64,000 bases of DNA. Origin: Ascidiimonas sp046199005 (GTDB lineage: Bacteria; Bacteroidota; Bacteroidia; Flavobacteriales; Flavobacteriaceae). Of the stretch, positions 17,247-26,430 are shown piece after piece. Within the stretch, counting starts at the first letter, position 1. Every line of letters starts with the position of its first letter. The notes beneath the pieces were generated by a model, which worked only from the letters and a program-made list of their open reading frames with translations, searched no databases and was not told the origin of the DNA. Both the position numbers and the translations under genes were made by a program. Location of the stretch: the NCBI GenBank assembly GCA_046199005.1, contig CP176050.1:2914001-2978000 (forward strand). The letters run 5' to 3'.

Positions 17247-17759
17247 ATGAAAACAAAAATAATGATTCACAAACTCTATAAATTTAAACGAAAATGGAAG
17301 GTTAAAAAAGCAAGAAGAGTGGTTGCGTTAATGAACGGTGTCATTAATTCTGATGAATTTAAACAGAAAGTTCTGGACTACGAATTCACAGATAGAAGGT
17401 ACCGCCAATCTACAGATGAACCGTATCGTGAAATTCTCGATAATAAAGAAATTTTAGAAATCCTGATGAAAGGCCACGAACAGCATTCTAACGAGAGTGA
17501 AGATTATACCTGGAAATTGAGAATCAAATTAGGTCGTTTTTTACCACAGGTAGGCAGACGAGAAGGCAATTTGATCATTACTCAAAATTGGTTTTTCAGA
17601 AAAGATAATAATGAAAGTCAGGTAGCAGCACATTGGTTTCATGAATATACACATGTATTGGGCTTTCATCATGACCATGATAGAACCGAAAGAAGGGCCG
17701 ATTCTGTACCCTATGGCTTAGGTACTATCGTTAAAAGCGTCCTGGAAAATTCTCATTAA
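17247..17759 (+). CDS. Small HExxHxxGxxH metallopeptidase-like protein
   Basis: A 170-residue basic protein without a signal peptide. HEYTHVLGFHH at residues 132-142 fits the zinc-binding HExxHxxGxxH motif of metzincins, with two further His and an Asp in HHDHD. The preceding part (FTDRRYRQSTDEPYREIL, RIKLGRFLPQVGRREGNLI) contains no known domain. The motif predicts a zinc protease or a protease-like fold; the substrate is unknown. It lies 24 bp upstream of the flavin-type protein gene and may be co-transcribed. Confidence 0.6.
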   Translation: MKTKIMIHKLYKFKRKWKVKKARRVVALMNGVINSDEFKQKVLDYEFTDRRYRQSTDEPYREILDNKEILEILMKGHEQHSNESEDYTWKLRIKLGRFLPQVGRREGNLIITQNWFFRKDNNESQVAAHWFHEYTHVLGFHHDHDRTERRADSVPYGLGTIVKSVLENSH

Positions 17760-17783
17760 GCTAAATATATATCTAGAGATATC

Positions 17784-18269
17784 ATGGATATCAAAACAAA
17801 CTGGGATAAAATCAGGAAACATTTCAACCAAAGTTTCAGATCAAACTTTTATGTTTCGGTAGCCTCTGTTGATTCAGAAAACAATCCAACAGTAACCCCT
17901 ATCGGTTCGTTGTTCCTGAATGACGATCTAACCGGGTTTTATTTTGAAAAATTCCCATCAAAACTACCCGAACACGCAAGAAACAACCCTAACATCTGTT
18001 TACTGGGGGTGAATAGCGGACGGTTGTTTTGGCTGAAAGCATTATTCAAAGGAAAATTCAATGCCTTTCCTGCTATTAAACTTTATGGAGAACTCGGAGA
18101 AAAAAGAAAGGCCACTGAAAAAGAGATCAGCCGACTGAACCGTAGAATGAAAATAACTAACGGATTAAAAGGCAATACCTACCTCTGGAAAAAGATGGAT
18201 TTTGTTAGAGAAGTCAAATTCACCAAAGCAGAAAAAATACATCTAGGAAAAATGACTGCATCTCTTTGA
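17784..18269 (+). CDS. Pyridoxamine 5'-phosphate oxidase-like (FMN-binding split barrel) protein
   Basis: A 161-residue protein with the split-barrel pattern FYVSVASVDSENNPTVTPIG, FEKFPSKLPEHARNNPNICL and a hydrophobic strand with LYGELGEKRK. These fit the PNPOx-like flavin or heme-binding superfamily. No specific member is identified. A closely spaced upstream gene encodes the metallopeptidase-like protein. Confidence 0.7.
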   Translation: MDIKTNWDKIRKHFNQSFRSNFYVSVASVDSENNPTVTPIGSLFLNDDLTGFYFEKFPSKLPEHARNNPNICLLGVNSGRLFWLKALFKGKFNAFPAIKLYGELGEKRKATEKEISRLNRRMKITNGLKGNTYLWKKMDFVREVKFTKAEKIHLGKMTASL

Positions 18270-18327
18270 ATAATCATTTGTAATGGGATAATTAATTAGG
18301 GTTTAAAAATGAAATCGGCAGCGAGTA

Positions 18328-18426
18328 AACTACCTGAGGGCAAGCCCATGAGGCATTTTGTTAGAACCAAACATTTAATTTCGAGGCAAGCCTCGGGGTA
18401 TTAGACCCTTTGGCGGTGCCAATAAA
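18328..18426 (+). repeat. Dispersed repeat R2, copy a
   Basis: About 99 bp with landmarks ACTACCTGAGGGCAAGCCCA, ATGAGGCATTTTGTT, TTTCGAGGCAAGCCTCGGGG and CTTTGGCGGTGCCAATAAA. Related copies lie at 62436-62535 (same orientation), 52369-52463 (inverted) and, partially, at 57976-58013. It directly abuts the cytochrome c coding region. Confidence 0.75.
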
Positions 18427-18465
18427 ATTTTACTTATTTCTATCCTGTTCGTATCAATCACATTG

Positions 18466-18846
18466 ATGATTACATTCGTTGCCTTCTATTCATATAAAAA
18501 AGCATTACCGCAATGTGCAACCCAACTTCCCCAAGCGATCTGTGGAAATGAGAACATTCTCTCTGATACCGCCCAAAAAGGAAAAAGCCTTTTCCTAGCT
18601 AACTGTGCTGCTTGTCATCAGCTCCATAAGAGAATGACAGGTCCGGGTTTAAAGGGGCTGGTTCAAAATGATCGGTATCCGTCTGAAGCTTACTTTTACA
18701 CTTACATTAGGAACGAACAGGAGTTAATAGAGGCAAATGATGCATACGCCATAGCAATCAATAAGGAGTATACCACTAATTACATGCATCAATTTAAACT
18801 CACAGATAAGCAAGTTGAACAATTATTGGCTTATATTTCAGAATAA
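18466..18846 (+). CDS. Cytochrome c family protein, possibly 5'-truncated
   Basis: A class I-like cytochrome c domain: heme attachment CAACH at residues 47-51 (AANCAACHQLH), GPGLKGL, and a likely axial Met in TNYMHQFKLTDKQ. The first usable starts are TTG18463 and ATG18466. Yet the frame upstream encodes a good hydrophobic leader (KILLISILFVSITL) without any start codon, and repeat R2a ends exactly where that leader begins. The original start seems lost. Without a full leader, export and heme attachment outside the membrane would be compromised. Confidence 0.75.
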   Translation: MITFVAFYSYKKALPQCATQLPQAICGNENILSDTAQKGKSLFLANCAACHQLHKRMTGPGLKGLVQNDRYPSEAYFYTYIRNEQELIEANDAYAIAINKEYTTNYMHQFKLTDKQVEQLLAYISE

Positions 18847-19042
18847 GACTTTAAGATACATCCAAAAGTCACTAATGCATATAAAAAGTAATGCTAACCC
18901 AGTATATCTTTTATTAAAAACAGTATGAACACTGCGGATGTAAGAACCATAAGCAAAAAATTATGCAGAAGTTCAGGAAGAAATAGTTACCCTATTTTGA
19001 TCCATTCAAATACGTTATTTTAGTATTCTTTACAGACAAGGT

Positions 19043-19366
19043 TTGAAACCAAAAAACAGCCTGCAAAAGAAATTTGCATTCATCGGTTTAGTACTCATCC
19101 TGCTGGTGAGCGGTGCCTCTTATTATTCGGCCTCAATGATGGGTTTTCCTGATGGACATCTTACCGAATACGAACGATTTTACAAATATACCTGCTACCC
19201 TGTCTTTCTAAGTTTGAATTTGCTGTTTGTGGGTATCTTTCTTTTCTACTTACTAAAAAATAAAAGAACACTACGGCTCTTTATTTTCTATGTATTCATC
19301 ATAATGTTATGCTTTAGTGTCAATTATTACCTATCGGTGCACCTTGAAAATGGACAGGGAGGATAA
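19043..19366 (+). CDS. Hypothetical membrane protein
   Basis: A 107-residue protein with three hydrophobic helices (FAFIGLVLILLVSGASYY, YPVFLSLNLLFVGIFLFYLL, LFIFYVFIIMLCFSVNYYL). Only a TTG start is available (19043). I do not recognise the family. It is read in the same direction as its neighbours but separated by about 100 bp on the downstream side. Confidence 0.5.
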   Translation: MKPKNSLQKKFAFIGLVLILLVSGASYYSASMMGFPDGHLTEYERFYKYTCYPVFLSLNLLFVGIFLFYLLKNKRTLRLFIFYVFIIMLCFSVNYYLSVHLENGQGG

Positions 19367-19465
19367 CTGATAAAGAAATAAGGTAAGCATTATCTTTAAT
19401 GAACCCAGGAAGTAGCTGTTTTTACAAAAAACAGTATATTTAAGTAATCCTTAAAGTCAAGACAA

Positions 19466-20116
19466 ATGAGTATACGCTTAAGCATCGGTTTATGCTGCAT
19501 CTTTCTGCTTTTCTCTGGCAAAAAAAACAGCCCAATAATTACAAAAACACAACAACCTTCTCTTATCGCAAAGGGAAAATCCGATCTTTTTAAGATCGAT
19601 CCCGATTACATCGACACCACCTACACCTACACAGATACAAAGGGTAGAAAACTAGTGATACAAAACAGCACTCCTAAAGGCGGACTTCCTTATTATGATG
19701 CGAACGAAAAAGAATATATCTATTTTGTGTTCTGGACACGTATTACGAATGAGTCTGATGATGCGGTGGTCATAAATATGAACTTTCCTGAAAATTCACT
19801 GAAAGTACCCACTGCTCCAGATGCCAATTTTAATCTGGTACTCCCCAAAAAGCAAAAAATGATCCCGAAATACGTTCCGTTTTTTCTTTATGGCATTGGT
19901 GATGTAAGAACCATCATGGACCACCAGTTTGGGAAACCTTCTTCTTTCAAAAAGAAAATTAAACCAAATTCTTCTGTTATGTTTTATGTAGTGGCACTCT
20001 CTGACCAACGACGAAACGGAGTGGAAAAAGCTGGATTAAATATCGATGATAAAGATTTAGTGTATACCATCAAAGGGAAACCTTTGAATTGCGGGCAACT
20101 TCGTTTTATTGATTAA
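19466..20116 (+). CDS. Secreted protein of unknown function
   Basis: A 216-residue protein with a hydrophobic N-terminus (LSIGLCCIFLLFSG; a Cys pair at 10-11 could be lipidated). The mature part is beta-rich: TYTYTDTKGRKLVIQNS, YIYFVFWTRITNESDDAVVI and FYVVALSDQRRNG suggest an immunoglobulin-like or DUF-type envelope domain. No catalytic motif is seen and no family is assigned. Confidence 0.6.
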   Translation: MSIRLSIGLCCIFLLFSGKKNSPIITKTQQPSLIAKGKSDLFKIDPDYIDTTYTYTDTKGRKLVIQNSTPKGGLPYYDANEKEYIYFVFWTRITNESDDAVVINMNFPENSLKVPTAPDANFNLVLPKKQKMIPKYVPFFLYGIGDVRTIMDHQFGKPSSFKKKIKPNSSVMFYVVALSDQRRNGVEKAGLNIDDKDLVYTIKGKPLNCGQLRFID

Positions 20117-20216
20117 GCTATCTTTTTTAAGATCCGGCTAAATTTTGTCAAATAAAGATTATATAATATATTTGAGACGTTACTTACATAATAAGTACGC
20201 TTTTTTATCCAACTAA

Positions 20217-20612
20217 ATGAAAACATTAAAAGTAAAATATACTGGTAAACGTCTTCGCAATTATCTTATTTTCGGAATCATCTGGATGATCCTGGGAGGT
20301 GTAGCTTTGGCATATAATAATAGCAATGTTTTCTATTATGGATATCTGATTTTAGGGGTCTTATTTCTAGCTACTTACATTTTCGAAAACAAAACCCCTT
20401 ATTTACACATTGCAAATGGAGTTATTTCGAAAAAAAGACTGTTTTCGCAGCGAGTAGCTCTCCAAGATATTAAAAGCATAAGAAAATCTGGTAAAAGCTA
20501 TATATTAAAAACTCAATCTAAGCATTTCACTATCAATACAGCGATCATTGAAGAAAGATCTTTACAAGAACTCAAAGCTGTATTAAACAATTTGAATTTG
20601 GAGATGAAATAG
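20217..20612 (+). CDS. Small membrane protein with PH-like C-terminal domain
   Basis: A 131-residue protein with two transmembrane helices (YLIFGIIWMILGGVALAY, YYGYLILGVLFLATYI). The cytoplasmic part (LHIANGVISKKRLFSQRVAL, DIKSIRKSGKSYILKT) resembles bacterial PH-like domains. Its layout is similar to that of the protein at 61714-62193, but the two are not close homologues. Function unknown. Confidence 0.55.
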   Translation: MKTLKVKYTGKRLRNYLIFGIIWMILGGVALAYNNSNVFYYGYLILGVLFLATYIFENKTPYLHIANGVISKKRLFSQRVALQDIKSIRKSGKSYILKTQSKHFTINTAIIEERSLQELKAVLNNLNLEMK

Positions 20613-20860
20613 ATAGGTTATTCTTATCATTTTCTACAAAACCCAAATAACAGGGCAGATAAGTAGCATTGAAGATTAGCATATAACCTCATGAGATCAA
20701 ATTGTTTTTATTCTCAATCAAGTCTTAACAATAGATTTAAATCTTTTTAAAGATCACCACCCGATTAAACGATCGGTGAATTACTTATTGGTATTTAACC
20801 CCAAAAAACCCATGAACCTTATATTAGCAGAAGTTTTCCTAAATACATAAACCAAAAATC

Positions 20861-21649
20861 ATGAAAACTTTATTTACACTTATCACGTTGATACTCACTT
20901 CTGCTATCACTGCGCAAACCAGTCGCATTCAAAAACCCGAGTATGTCATCATTGCCAACGAAGAAATTATAACTAAAGAACAACTAGAAGCGTTTGGAGA
21001 ACAAGGGCGGGTCAAATCGATGAGAAAAGGTGTGTCCCAAACAGAACGAGACAGACTGGTTGAAAAATTGGGAGAACGCGTAGGTGAACGAGAGTTTATT
21101 ATTAAGGTGGAATTGATAGCTGAAAAAGAAATAAGAACCGTAAAGGAGAAGGTAAAAAGTGTTCAGAAGAAAGAAGCAGCAAAAAAAGATCGTTCCCACG
21201 AATTAATAAGTAATATAAATGACCTTGCACCAGATTTTACGGTAGAAATGCTAGATGGGGAAAAAGTAACGCTGTCCAACTTAAGAGGAAATGTTGTATT
21301 TATAAACTACTGGGCGACCTGGTGTGCACCCTGCCTTATGGAATTTACAGAGATCCCCGAAAAAATAGTACAGCCGTTCAAGGATAAAAAGTTAGTTTTT
21401 ATACCCATCTCTATCGGAGAATCAAAAGAGAAGGTACGTGAAAAGATGCAGCTAATGAAAGCCTATGGTGTCAATTTTGAGGTCGCTATAGATCCAGAAA
21501 AAGATATATGGAATACCTATGCTACCGGAGCCATTCCTAAAAGCTTTCTTATCGACAAAAAGGGAGTAATTCGCTATATTTCAATCGGAAACTCCGAAAA
21601 TAATGTAGACAAACTTGCAGCAGAAATCAAGCAACTGTTAGATGAATAA
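20861..21649 (+). CDS. TlpA-family periplasmic thioredoxin
   Basis: A 262-residue exported protein. A signal peptide (MKTLFTLITLILTSAITAQ) is followed by about 100 residues of charged linker (VKSMRKGVSQTERDRLVEKL) and then a thioredoxin domain: LAPDFTVEMLDGEKVTLSNL, WATWCAPC near residues 150-157 and the cis-proline loop TGAIPKSFL. It should reduce or exchange disulfides of envelope proteins such as apocytochromes. The cytochrome gene lies 2 kb upstream. Confidence 0.88.
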   Translation: MKTLFTLITLILTSAITAQTSRIQKPEYVIIANEEIITKEQLEAFGEQGRVKSMRKGVSQTERDRLVEKLGERVGEREFIIKVELIAEKEIRTVKEKVKSVQKKEAAKKDRSHELISNINDLAPDFTVEMLDGEKVTLSNLRGNVVFINYWATWCAPCLMEFTEIPEKIVQPFKDKKLVFIPISIGESKEKVREKMQLMKAYGVNFEVAIDPEKDIWNTYATGAIPKSFLIDKKGVIRYISIGNSENNVDKLAAEIKQLLDE

Positions 21650-22010
21650 CGTTTAGCTTTGGTGCTAAAGTTAATATCATATCACAAATACCGTATCGAT
21701 AAATCACCGCCGGTAATTCCAGTAACACCGTTCGCTTTTTCCTTCCATTTCGCTTCTATAATTTAAATTTCCCGCTGTATTTTTCCAGTTTATTCATCTG
21801 AAGAAAAGCTGTGAGCCTCGTCATAGCAAGGAATCATCACAATACATAAATAATTACTTATTGCTTTTATAATAAATATAAATAAAAGTTTATCGGTTTT
21901 TTTAATAACCTTTGTACCATTATTTGAAGAGCACTGTGCTACAAACAGAGAAGACATATAGCAAGTCGCTCTCAGCCATAAACCAACACAATACGTTAAA
22001 AAAACGTCGT

Positions 22011-23678
22011 ATGCAACAAAATCTCATCGCTTCCATTGCACTTCTGGCACCTTTACTTTTTGGAATCACAGCAATCGTTTCCCGATTTTATCCCGGGATT
22101 CGACCCAAACCCTTAAAAACATTAAGTAAAATAGCCACCATTACCAGTATCATAGTTGCAGCCATCTGCAGCTATTTTGTTATTCAGTACAACCTATTAG
22201 AGACTTCTTTTGTAGGCATCTACGATATAGGTTTCAGCCTACGTTTAGATTCTTTAAGTATACTAATGCTGGGCATGATCGCTCTTTTAGGCTTTATTGT
22301 GGTACGTTACAGCTTTAATTACCTCGATGGAGATAAACGTCAGGGGATCTTTTTGGGAAGGTTAGCAGCAACCATAGCATCGGTACAACTACTAGTACTT
22401 TCTGGTAATACCGGAATTCTTTTTGTATCGTGGGTGCTTACCAGCATGTCACTACACAGACTTTTGGTTTTCTACCATGACCGGCCCGGAGCCATTATCG
22501 CTGCACGTAAGAAATTTATTCTTGCAAGACTTGGGGATGCCTGCTTGCTTGGTATTGTCGTTTTATTATACCAACAATTCGGAACCGGAAATTTAGAGCT
22601 CATATTTCAGGAAATCAAAAACGGGATCGCTACTGCCGGTGAGACCACGACCATAGAAATCACAGCTTTCTTATTGGTAGCTGCCGCAGTATTGAAGTCC
22701 GCACAGTTCCCTACACATGGGTGGCTGGTAGAAGTTATGGAAACCCCTACCCCCGTTTCTGCTTTATTGCATGCCGGACTTTTGAATGCAGGACCCTTCC
22801 TGATCATTCGCATGGCCTTTGTAATGGATGCTAGTACGTATGCGCCTCTTTTTCTAATTGCTATTGGTGGAATCACTGCCATCTTTGCCTCTGTAGTGTT
22901 CTTAACACAAACTTCTATCAAAACTGCATTGGGTTATTCCAGCGTAGCACACATGGGCTTCAGTTTGTTCGTTTGTGGCCTGGGTGTTTATCCTGCAGCC
23001 ATGCTACACCTCGTAGCTCACTCTTTCTATAAAGCGCATTCCTTCTTAGCTTCCGGAAGCGTCATCGACGTTATCAGAGCCTCTAAGGTCACGGCAGCAA
23101 AAAGAATAGGAAGCGCCTCCCGAATTATGGCAGGTATTCTATTAGCCATAGCGGTATATACCGTATTTGCTTTTATCTGGGGAATAGATCCGGTTCAAGA
23201 GTTTTCACTCCTGGTTATCGGGGGGATCATCGTACTAGGACTCTCAAGACTGTTCACATCGGCTATTGACTCTAACGGAAGCGTGCCCTTGTTCGCAAGG
23301 GCAACTGTAATAGCACTGGTAGTAACTACTGCCTTCTTCGTGCTGGAATGGGGTATGCACTTGATCCTTTCATCACAAATGCCGGAGCTTTCCGTACTTG
23401 ATTTTGGGACGACCGTTTTAGTAAGCATCCTTTTCGTAGCTTTCACAGCCATCGTATTCCTGCAAATAATGGCACCCGCTATTAATGAGACCCCGCTTTA
23501 TCGTGCGCTCGCTGTGCATTTGAGAAACGGACTCTATATGAACACCTTATTTGATCGTATGGTACGTGCCTTATATACCCATGGTGCCAAAAGCAACATT
23601 CGGGTGATAGATAGCGTAGATCATATCATACATCAGCCAGTATCAAAACCAAAAACCTATAAAAAAGAAACGGTTTAA
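22011..23678 (+). CDS. dabB: DabB-type proton-conducting membrane subunit
   Basis: A NuoL/MrpA-like antiporter subunit of 555 residues from the ATG at 22011 (a TTG at 21912 would add an unlikely hydrophilic leader). Many helices are present, including the conserved AVLKSAQFPTHGWLVEVMETPTPVSALLHAG, represented here by SAQFPTHGWL and TPVSALLHAG. In the DAB system this protein works with DabA to take up dissolved inorganic carbon driven by the proton gradient. The dabA gene follows 39 bp downstream, so the pair forms one operon. Confidence 0.88.
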   Translation: MQQNLIASIALLAPLLFGITAIVSRFYPGIRPKPLKTLSKIATITSIIVAAICSYFVIQYNLLETSFVGIYDIGFSLRLDSLSILMLGMIALLGFIVVRYSFNYLDGDKRQGIFLGRLAATIASVQLLVLSGNTGILFVSWVLTSMSLHRLLVFYHDRPGAIIAARKKFILARLGDACLLGIVVLLYQQFGTGNLELIFQEIKNGIATAGETTTIEITAFLLVAAAVLKSAQFPTHGWLVEVMETPTPVSALLHAGLLNAGPFLIIRMAFVMDASTYAPLFLIAIGGITAIFASVVFLTQTSIKTALGYSSVAHMGFSLFVCGLGVYPAAMLHLVAHSFYKAHSFLASGSVIDVIRASKVTAAKRIGSASRIMAGILLAIAVYTVFAFIWGIDPVQEFSLLVIGGIIVLGLSRLFTSAIDSNGSVPLFARATVIALVVTTAFFVLEWGMHLILSSQMPELSVLDFGTTVLVSILFVAFTAIVFLQIMAPAINETPLYRALAVHLRNGLYMNTLFDRMVRALYTHGAKSNIRVIDSVDHIIHQPVSKPKTYKKETV

Positions 23679-23717
23679 TCAACAGGTATTACCAATCACC
23701 TATAAAAAAAATAAAAA

Positions 23718-26222
23718 ATGAGCACAATCACCGCTGCAGCTATCGAAAGGCCCTCTCTAAAGAAAGAAGTCTTGATGGAAACCATGAGAAAGGCTTGCAA
23801 GAAAATTGCACCCGTATGGCCTTTAGAGAATTTCGTTGCTGTGAATCCGTATTTGGGCTTTACCGACAAGAAATTTGATAGTGTAGCACAAGAGCTTGCG
23901 GTAGCAGGAGGCGTTCAAATGACGCTCCCCAGTTCTTTCTACATGGAAAAAATATCGAAGGGAATTATTTCTTCCGAGGATATTGCCGAAATTCTTAAAA
24001 GAAAGAATTCAGATGTTCATGTTCATGAGTTTCTTGAAAAGCTGCAAAGCAACCCACCGGAAGCAACACAGGTAGCTACCATTGCCAGCGTTGCAGACAT
24101 TGCAACACAGCATACCGGAAAAGATTTTAACCGACTCATGACAAATCGGATCTCTGTTTGGGCAGCCTCTTATTTTGATAACGGCCAGGCAACTTGGACA
24201 GTTGCCGATAAGAACTCAACCCTTTTCGAAGCCTGGAAAGCAGAGGCTTCTGTAGATCGCTCTGCAGAACTGTCCGGATTAAAGAATTTTAGAAAACTAG
24301 TACAGCAATTACCAGATGATCCTATAGAAGCCACACAATACGCTCTTGAAAAGTTAGGCATTCCGCAAAAAGGGATCGCTCTGTATTTCCACCGTATACT
24401 ATTACGAATGGGCGGTTGGGCTGCTTATGCTGCACGTATTGATTGGGATGCCCAATTGTACGGGGGCAAAGATGGGAAACTACTTTCCTTTCTGGCGGTA
24501 CTCGCTTGCTGGGAAAGCTGTTTGCTCGAGAGCCTTAACTCGGCCGAGATCGCTCAAAAATGGGAAAATGCTCGTGAGGTATTGGCGAAAATAGAAATTC
24601 AGGATCAGTTTAACGAACAAGTATCTCAAAATCTGGTACTGCAAGAAGCTTTTGATCTGGCAGCACAACGAAATATCATTACCAAATTTCAGGAGCAGGA
24701 TACTGCAATTACTTCCAGAAAAGAACGCGCCAAAGCGCAGGCTATCTTTTGTATTGACGTACGATCTGAAGTATACCGCAGAAACCTTGAAATGGTCGAT
24801 AGTGAAATCGAAACCTTAGGGTTTGCCGGGTTCTTTGCCTTCCCTATCAATTACATTCCGTTAGGGCGTGAAAACGGTGAAGCACAATGTCCCGTACTAC
24901 TGCCTACCGGTCCTAATATTTTAGAGACCATTACAGATGAAGAAGCTAAAAACAAGGCTGCTTCCGAAAGAATTTTACACCGGCAGGTACAGCAATTATG
25001 GAAAATTTTTAAGTCCAGTGCCGTCACCTGCTTCAGTTATGTGAGTCCGCTAGGACTATCCTATCTACCCAAGCTATTCACCGATTCGTTTGGGATCACC
25101 CGTCCCGTTCCGCATCCCGATCAGGCTGGGATGTCGAAGGAAGCCACAAGCGGTAAGACCGTTGCACTCGACTCAGGAACGCACAACCATCTTACGACAG
25201 GAATACCATTGGCGCAGCAAATAGAAATGGCTAAAAATGCCTTGAATGCTATGTCTTTAGCCGATGATTTTGCCGAATTCGTATTAATCGCCGGACACGG
25301 ATCTTCCATCGTAAATAATCCACACGCTACCGGGTACGACTGTGGTGCCTGTGGTGGACGTACAGGTGAAGCCAATGCCAAAGTAGCAGCAGCGGTTTTA
25401 AACAATACTGCGGTACGTGCCGGACTCCAGAAAGAAAACATTTTTATCCCGGTAGACACCGTATTTCTGGCGTGTTTACACGACACGACCACAGATGAAA
25501 TGACCATCTATAACGAAAATGACGTTCCTGAAGCACAGCAAGCCGCTTTAAAAGCGCTTAAAGAAACCCTGGCAAGAGCAGGACAGGCAACCCGAACCGA
25601 ACGATCTTTGCGATTAGCATCCGATAATCAGGATGTAGATGCAGCGGTGATCGCGAGAAGCAAAGACTGGTCGCAGGTACGTCCCGAATGGGGACTGGCG
25701 GGATGCAGTGCATTTGTGGTAGCCCCCAGAGAACGTACGCAGAACATTCACTTAGAAGGAAAATCATTTCTTCACTCTTACGATTGGAAAAAAGACAAAG
25801 GTTTTGGGGTATTAGAACTGATCATGACCGCGCCAATGGTGGTCACTAGTTGGATCAACCTCCAATACTATGGCTCTACGGTAGATAATAAAAATCACGG
25901 TTCCGGAAACAAAACCCTTCACAACGTGACTGCCGGTATAGGTGTGTTAGAAGGCTATGCTGGCGACCTTAGAGTTGGCCTGCCAATACAGGCGGTGCAT
26001 GACGGAGAAAATTTCCAGCACGAGCCACAACGGCTACAGGTAGTGATTGAAGCACCAATAGAAGCTATGAATAACATCCTCAAAAAACATCAAAGCGTCA
26101 AAGATCTTTGCGACAACGGCTGGATCTATTTGATGGCTTTAAATGAAGAGGGCAAGGTTTCGCACAGGTATACCGGCAATCTGGAATGGGAAAAAATTGA
26201 AAGAAAAAGAAAAGCTGCGTAA
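23718..26222 (+). CDS. dabA: DabA (UPF0753/DUF2309), inorganic-carbon uptake subunit
   Basis: An 834-residue DUF2309 protein. The zinc site known from DabA is visible: Cys and Asp in IFCIDVRSE (near 345-347), His in AGHGSSIVNNP (near 526) and Cys in YDCGACGGR (near 539). It is distantly related to beta-carbonic anhydrases and is thought to hydrate CO2 directionally together with DabB. WPLENFVAVNPYLGF near the N-terminus is typical of the family. A strong terminator follows, closing the two-gene operon. Confidence 0.92.
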   Translation: MSTITAAAIERPSLKKEVLMETMRKACKKIAPVWPLENFVAVNPYLGFTDKKFDSVAQELAVAGGVQMTLPSSFYMEKISKGIISSEDIAEILKRKNSDVHVHEFLEKLQSNPPEATQVATIASVADIATQHTGKDFNRLMTNRISVWAASYFDNGQATWTVADKNSTLFEAWKAEASVDRSAELSGLKNFRKLVQQLPDDPIEATQYALEKLGIPQKGIALYFHRILLRMGGWAAYAARIDWDAQLYGGKDGKLLSFLAVLACWESCLLESLNSAEIAQKWENAREVLAKIEIQDQFNEQVSQNLVLQEAFDLAAQRNIITKFQEQDTAITSRKERAKAQAIFCIDVRSEVYRRNLEMVDSEIETLGFAGFFAFPINYIPLGRENGEAQCPVLLPTGPNILETITDEEAKNKAASERILHRQVQQLWKIFKSSAVTCFSYVSPLGLSYLPKLFTDSFGITRPVPHPDQAGMSKEATSGKTVALDSGTHNHLTTGIPLAQQIEMAKNALNAMSLADDFAEFVLIAGHGSSIVNNPHATGYDCGACGGRTGEANAKVAAAVLNNTAVRAGLQKENIFIPVDTVFLACLHDTTTDEMTIYNENDVPEAQQAALKALKETLARAGQATRTERSLRLASDNQDVDAAVIARSKDWSQVRPEWGLAGCSAFVVAPRERTQNIHLEGKSFLHSYDWKKDKGFGVLELIMTAPMVVTSWINLQYYGSTVDNKNHGSGNKTLHNVTAGIGVLEGYAGDLRVGLPIQAVHDGENFQHEPQRLQVVIEAPIEAMNNILKKHQSVKDLCDNGWIYLMALNEEGKVSHRYTGNLEWEKIERKRKAA

Positions 26223-26240
26223 TTAGTCGAACGCAACTGA

Positions 26241-26276
26241 AAAAAGACGAACCTTTACTGGGTTCGTCTTTTTTTT
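26241..26276 (+). terminator. Rho-independent terminator after dabA
   Basis: AAAAAGACGAACC (26241-26253) and GGTTCGTCTTTTT (26261-26273) form a perfect stem with a short TTTACTG loop and an A-tract/T-tract typical of an intrinsic terminator. It begins 19 bp after the dabA stop. Confidence 0.88.
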
Positions 26277-26430
26277 ATGGAGAATATCGGTCCAGATCAA
26301 CCAGCCAAAACAAATATCAAATTCCCTAGTAATCTTCCAGCCCTCTATACCCTAAATACTTATGAATGGGTATATTATAAAATCATTTAGTAATTTAGAT
26401 TTGAACCAACCATAGATTCTAACCATAAAA

